Assembly (NCBI GenBank): GCA_052039575.1
Contig: JBQGEK010000307.1
Coordinates: 1 to 8,515 of the forward strand
Length of the DNA stretch: 8,515 nt
Direction of reading: 5' to 3'
Source of the DNA: Patulibacter sp052039575
GTDB taxonomy: Bacteria > Actinomycetota > Thermoleophilia > Solirubrobacterales > Solirubrobacteraceae
Shown: piece after piece, positions 5,647 to 8,515 of the stretch
Layout: each line of letters starts with the position of its first letter
Numbering within the stretch: position 1 is the stretch's first letter
The notes under the pieces: generated by a model
What the model was told of the DNA's origin: nothing
The model's database searches: none
What the model saw: the letters and a program-made list of their open reading frames with translations, nothing else
Program-made: the position numbers and the translations under genes

Positions 5647-6657
5647 TCAGGCGGGCTCGACGGCGGTCTGTCGCGGGCGCTGACCGGAGGCGTACGCCTC
5701 CAGCGCCAGGGCCGCGTCGTGGGTGGGCAGCGGGTCGCGGTAGCGCGCGACCGCCGCGATCATCGCCGCGTTGTCGGTGCAGAGGTCGCGGGACGGGATC
5801 GCCACGTCGGCCGGCAGCGCTCCGAGCCGCGCGCGCAGCGGACCGTTCGCCGCGACGCCGCCGCCGACGGCCAGCCGGTCGATCCCGGTCTGCTCGAGCG
5901 CCCGCTCGACGCGGATCGCCAGCGTCTCGACGACGGCATCCAGGTACGACGCCGCAAGATCCTCACGACGACGGGCGGTCTCCTGCTCTCCGAGCTCGCG
6001 CAGCTTGTAGAGCAGCGACGTCTTCAGCCCGGCGAACGAGAAGTCCAGCCCGCGGACCTTGCGCGCCGTCGGGAAGGCGAACGCCGACGGGTCGCCGCCC
6101 GCCGCGAGCCGCTCGAGGTGCGGGCCCCCGGGGTACGGCAGGCCGAGCAGCCGCGAGCCCTTGTCGACGGCCTCGCCGGCGGCGTCGTCGAGCGTCGTCC
6201 CGAGCCGCTCGATCCGGTCGGGCGAGTCGACGCGCGCCAGGAAGGTGTGCCCGCCCGACGCGACCAGGGCGACGAACGGCGGCTCGAACCCGAGCGGCTG
6301 CAGCGTGCCGGCCAGCACGTGGCCGTCGAGATGATCGACCGGGATCAGCGGCAGACCGCGGACGACGGCGATCGCCTTGGCCGTCTGCAGGCCGACGAGC
6401 AACGCCCCGACCAACCCCGGCCCCTGGGTCACGGCGACCCGCGAGACGTCGTCGAGCGAGATCCCGGCGCTCCGCAGTGCCTCGGCGACGACCGCATCGC
6501 AGCGCTCGACGTGGGCGCGCGCCGCCAGCTCGGGCACCACGCCGCCGTAGGCGTCGTGGATCCCCTGGCTGGAGATCACGTTGGAGCGGATCTCGCCGTC
6601 GTCGGTGACCACCGCCGCGCAGGTGTCGTCGCAGCTGGTCTCGATCGCCAGGATCAC
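5647..6657 (-). CDS. tsaD: tRNA N6-adenosine threonylcarbamoyltransferase TsaD
   Basis: The catalytic subunit of the bacterial t6A complex. It transfers the threonylcarbamoyl group from threonylcarbamoyl-AMP to N6 of A37 in tRNAs reading ANN codons, in the cytoplasm with TsaB and TsaE. At 336 residues it has the usual family length. Visible features are the N-terminal ASKHA phosphate loop IETSCDDT (5-12), SSQGIHDAYGGVVPELAARAH (29-49, split here only by name), metal ligands H109 and H113 in DHLDGH and D295 in CTDNAAM, SGGHT (134-138), and GGGVAAN (265-271). The GTG start at 6657 overlaps the rimI stop by 4 bases (GTGA), and translation is expected to be coupled. No earlier start fits, because the conserved MILAIETSCD begins at once. 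The 68-base gap behind its TGA may hold a promoter for the rex fusion. Identification is secure. Confidence 0.98.
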   Translation of the reverse strand: MILAIETSCDDTCAAVVTDDGEIRSNVISSQGIHDAYGGVVPELAARAHVERCDAVVAEALRSAGISLDDVSRVAVTQGPGLVGALLVGLQTAKAIAVVRGLPLIPVDHLDGHVLAGTLQPLGFEPPFVALVASGGHTFLARVDSPDRIERLGTTLDDAAGEAVDKGSRLLGLPYPGGPHLERLAAGGDPSAFAFPTARKVRGLDFSFAGLKTSLLYKLRELGEQETARRREDLAASYLDAVVETLAIRVERALEQTGIDRLAVGGGVAANGPLRARLGALPADVAIPSRDLCTDNAAMIAAVARYRDPLPTHDAALALEAYASGQRPRQTAVEPA

Positions 6658-7343
6658 CGCTGCCGCCCCCGCTTGCCGTCGAAGTCCGCGGGCACGTCCG
6701 GGGGCACCGGGCCCCCCGATCCCACTCCCCGCCCACCGACGTTCTCAGCGCCCGGGATGTCGTCGGTCCGGCCGTCGAGCGTCGCGGCGGTCCGCCACAT
6801 GATCAGGGCGTCCTCGCCGTCGTCGCGGTAGTAGCGCCGTCGCGTCCCGACCGAGACGAATCCGAGCGAGTCGTAGAGCTCACGGGCCGCCACGTTCGAC
6901 GGCCGGACCTCGAGCGTGATCCGCGCGTCGGGGCCACCGGCGGCGGCGATCGTGTGCTCGAGCAGCTCGCGGGCGATCCCCTCGCGCCGCCGGTTCGGCT
7001 CGGTGCAGATGTTCATCAGGTGGTAGGCGTCGTCGTAGCGGCTGACGATCGCGTAGCCGACGAACTCGAGCGGCGCGTCGGGCCCGGACTCGACGCCGCG
7101 GCTCGGGGCGCGGGCGGCGACGCTCAGCCCGCCGGCCTTGGCCGTTTCGAGCACGAACATCGCCAGCGACCACGGCGCCGGATAGCTGCGTCGCTCGATC
7201 GCCAGCACCTGCGGCAGGTCGGCGAAGGTCAGCCGACTGACCGAGAGGCCGTTGCCGGTCCGGTCGCGCGCCACGCCCAGGCCGCCGGCGTGCTCGCCGT
7301 CGCGCGCCGGCCGCGGGTCCCCCGCGTTCGGGATCGGCGGCAT
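6654..7343 (-). CDS. rimI: GNAT N-acetyltransferase RimI (ribosomal protein S18-alanine type)
   Basis: A 229-residue GNAT-family enzyme. RimI acetylates the N-terminal alanine of ribosomal protein S18 in E. coli; in many bacteria its gene sits among the tsa genes, as here. The GNAT core spans about residues 34-185: VSRLTFADLPQVLAIERRSY at the start, beta-strand YAIVSRYDDAYHLMNICTEP, the acetyl-CoA loop RRREGIA (118-124), LEVRPSNVAARELYDSLGF (144-162) and RRRYYRDDGEDALIM (168-182). Length exceeds the usual ~150 residues because of a Gly/Arg-rich N-terminal tail of about 33 residues and a disordered C-terminal tail of about 45 ending KRGRQR. The ATG at 7343 touches the tsaB stop (TGATG) with GGAG 9 bases upstream; an alternative GTG at 7274 would drop most of the N-terminal tail. 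Substrate specificity beyond S18 is not known. Confidence 0.93.
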   Translation of the reverse strand: MPPIPNAGDPRPARDGEHAGGLGVARDRTGNGLSVSRLTFADLPQVLAIERRSYPAPWSLAMFVLETAKAGGLSVAARAPSRGVESGPDAPLEFVGYAIVSRYDDAYHLMNICTEPNRRREGIARELLEHTIAAAGGPDARITLEVRPSNVAARELYDSLGFVSVGTRRRYYRDDGEDALIMWRTAATLDGRTDDIPGAENVGGRGVGSGGPVPPDVPADFDGKRGRQR

Positions 7344-8080
7344 CAGCGGCGCTCCGCGGTCGGGATCGCGTCGGGCGCGCGCACGTACACGGGACGCACG
7401 GTGTCGGGATCGCGCGGGGTGGTCCGCGCGGCGACGGCGGCGAGCGCCAGGCCGTCGACCACGTGCGCGGCCGGGTCGTCGGGCACCCGCACGCCGAGCG
7501 CCTCGATCTCGGCACGCCACGCCTGCGCCCCGTCGCCGACCGCCACCGTGGGCCGCGGGTCGAGCGCAGCGAGCGTCGCCACCAGATCGGTCTGGGCGCA
7601 GGTCCACGGCACGAGCTCCGCGACCTGCTCGGCGACGTCGCCGGGGCCGACCACGGTCACGAAGTACTCCTTGCGGCGAGCGTCCTGAGCAACCGCGATC
7701 GGCCCGTCGGCCCCCGCATCGCGGGCCGCCGCGGCGATCGCCGCCGAGCTCGGGACCCCGACGACCGCGGCGCCGGACGCCAGCGCGACCGCCCGTGCGG
7801 TCGCGACGCCGACCCTGATCCCGGTGAACGTGCCCGGTCCCAGGCCGACCACGATCCGCTCGACCGTCGACCAGTCGCCGCCGGTCTCCGCCAGAGCGTC
7901 CTCGGCCAGCGCCAGCAGGCGACGGGTGTGGTCGGGGCGCGGCGCGGGCTGAGCGTTCGGATCCGGCGCCTCGAAGCGCGCCGCTCGGGGACCGGCCGCA
8001 CCGTCGGGACCCGCGGGGGCCACGGCGGCGGCGACCGTCGCTGAGGTCGCCGTGTCGAGCGCCAGCGTCCAGCCGCTCAT
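7343..8080 (-). CDS. tsaB: t6A complex subunit TsaB
   Basis: A 245-residue TsaD paralog of the ASKHA fold that lacks catalytic metal ligands. It serves as the scaffold dimerising with TsaD and recruiting TsaE for t6A37 formation on tRNA. Visible family features are the N-terminal strand TLALDTATSATVAAAV (5-20), the hallmark VGLGPGTFTGIRVGVATARA (78-97), DARRKEYF (133-140) and the C-terminal VRPVYVRAPDA (228-238). The open frame reaches 8185, but the ATG at 8080 overlaps the tsaE stop (ATGA) and sits just before the conserved first strand, so it is the start. The 35 residues upstream are Arg/Pro-rich shadow of tsaE. An insert of about 20 Ala/Pro/Asp-rich residues (21-50) follows the first hairpin, a common kind of variation in high-GC genomes. 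Confidence 0.97.
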   Translation of the reverse strand: MSGWTLALDTATSATVAAAVAPAGPDGAAGPRAARFEAPDPNAQPAPRPDHTRRLLALAEDALAETGGDWSTVERIVVGLGPGTFTGIRVGVATARAVALASGAAVVGVPSSAAIAAAARDAGADGPIAVAQDARRKEYFVTVVGPGDVAEQVAELVPWTCAQTDLVATLAALDPRPTVAVGDGAQAWRAEIEALGVRVPDDPAAHVVDGLALAAVAARTTPRDPDTVRPVYVRAPDAIPTAERR

Positions 8081-8514
8081 CGGGCCCACCGCAGCTCGAT
8101 CCGGCGTCGGTCGTCGCCGTCGTGGTGCAACTCGACCGCGAGCGCCGTGCGGGCCGCGACGTGGTCGGCGATCGGGTCCGGCCACTCGACGAAGGCGATC
8201 ACGTCGCCGTGCAACTCGTCCTCGATCAGTTCCTCGTCGTCGTCGCTGAGACCGGCCGAGCCGAGCCGGTAGAGATCGAGGTGCGCGACCCGGATCGCGT
8301 CGCCGTCGTAGCGGTGGGCGAGCGCGAAGCTCGGCGACGTCACCGGTTCCGTCGCGCCGAGCGCGCGCGCCGCTCCGCGCACCAGGGTGGTCTTGCCCGC
8401 GCCGAGGTCGCCGCGCAGCAGCACGACCGCGCCCGGACGCAACTCGGCGGCGATCTCGGCGCCGAGACGCTCGGTCTCCCCCGCAGATGCGGTCTGGCGA
8501 ACGTCGGCACGCAT
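8077..8514 (-). CDS. tsaE: t6A complex ATPase TsaE
   Basis: A 145-residue P-loop ATPase of normal family length. TsaE binds the TsaB-TsaD heterodimer, and ATP hydrolysis resets the complex between rounds of tRNA t6A37 synthesis. Visible motifs are Walker A GDLGAGKTT (35-43), the switch-like VTSPSFALAHRYDG (58-71), HLDLYRL (78-84) and FVEWPD (108-113). The ATG at 8514-8512 lies one base from the window edge; the protein begins in the usual way for the family (RQTASAGETERLGAEIA), so it is probably complete, though an upstream start cannot be excluded. The stop overlaps the tsaB start by 4 bases. It is the first visible gene of the t6A cluster. Confidence 0.97.
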   Translation of the reverse strand: MRADVRQTASAGETERLGAEIAAELRPGAVVLLRGDLGAGKTTLVRGAARALGATEPVTSPSFALAHRYDGDAIRVAHLDLYRLGSAGLSDDDEELIEDELHGDVIAFVEWPDPIADHVAARTALAVELHHDGDDRRRIELRWAR

Positions 8515-8515
8515 G

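Noticed and set aside
4442..6831. Several long plus-strand frames opposite rex and tsaD
   Set aside because: All are Arg/Ala/Asp-rich shadows without motifs; the minus strand encodes unmistakable Rex and TsaD.

Overview
The window is very GC-rich bacterial DNA in which every convincing gene lies on the minus strand, so gene order runs from high to low coordinates. Strongly G/C-biased third codon positions, GTG starts, 1-8 base stop/start overlaps, near-leaderless signals and terminator-like hairpins without T-runs fit Actinomycetota. The mix of an actinobacterial-style Rex, a YbdK-type ligase and a DUF1844-like protein makes a Thermoleophilia/Solirubrobacterales-like organism my best guess. 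That lineage is an inference; there is no rRNA or other marker here.

Region 1 (8514 to 5647) is the tRNA t6A-modification cluster tsaE-tsaB-rimI-tsaD. All four genes are chained by 1-4 base overlaps. TsaE, TsaB and TsaD attach the threonylcarbamoyl group to A37 of ANN-decoding tRNAs. RimI is the GNAT acetyltransferase commonly encoded with them. tsaC is not in the window.

Region 2 (5578 to 2666) is a putative redox/thiol unit. After a 68-base gap comes an unusual single ORF joining an N-terminal glutaredoxin-like domain (CxxC) to a complete Rex NADH-sensing repressor. A 68-codon ORF then fits exactly between this gene and a YbdK-family carboxylate-amine (glutamate-cysteine ligase-like) gene, touching both through TGATG junctions. 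A small DUF1844-like gene follows, overlapping the ligase by 4 bases and preceded by a near-ideal ribosome binding site. Tight spacing suggests these genes are co-transcribed, possibly with the tsa genes.

Region 3 (2665 to 2552) is a 114-base spacer holding three successive perfect hairpins, one with a C(UUCG)G tetraloop in the transcript, and a candidate -10 box 15 bases before the next gene. It looks like the boundary between two transcription units.

Region 4 (2551 to 1) is a transport cluster: an APC-superfamily permease with a C-terminal universal-stress-protein-like domain, a 72-residue two-helix membrane protein, and the N-terminal part of a second, divergent APC permease that runs off the left edge. 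All are overlapping in series. There is no gene-free stretch longer than 300 bases, and I see no tRNA, rRNA, CRISPR array, insertion sequence or phage gene. The most unusual item is the glutaredoxin-Rex fusion and its translationally chained neighbours.
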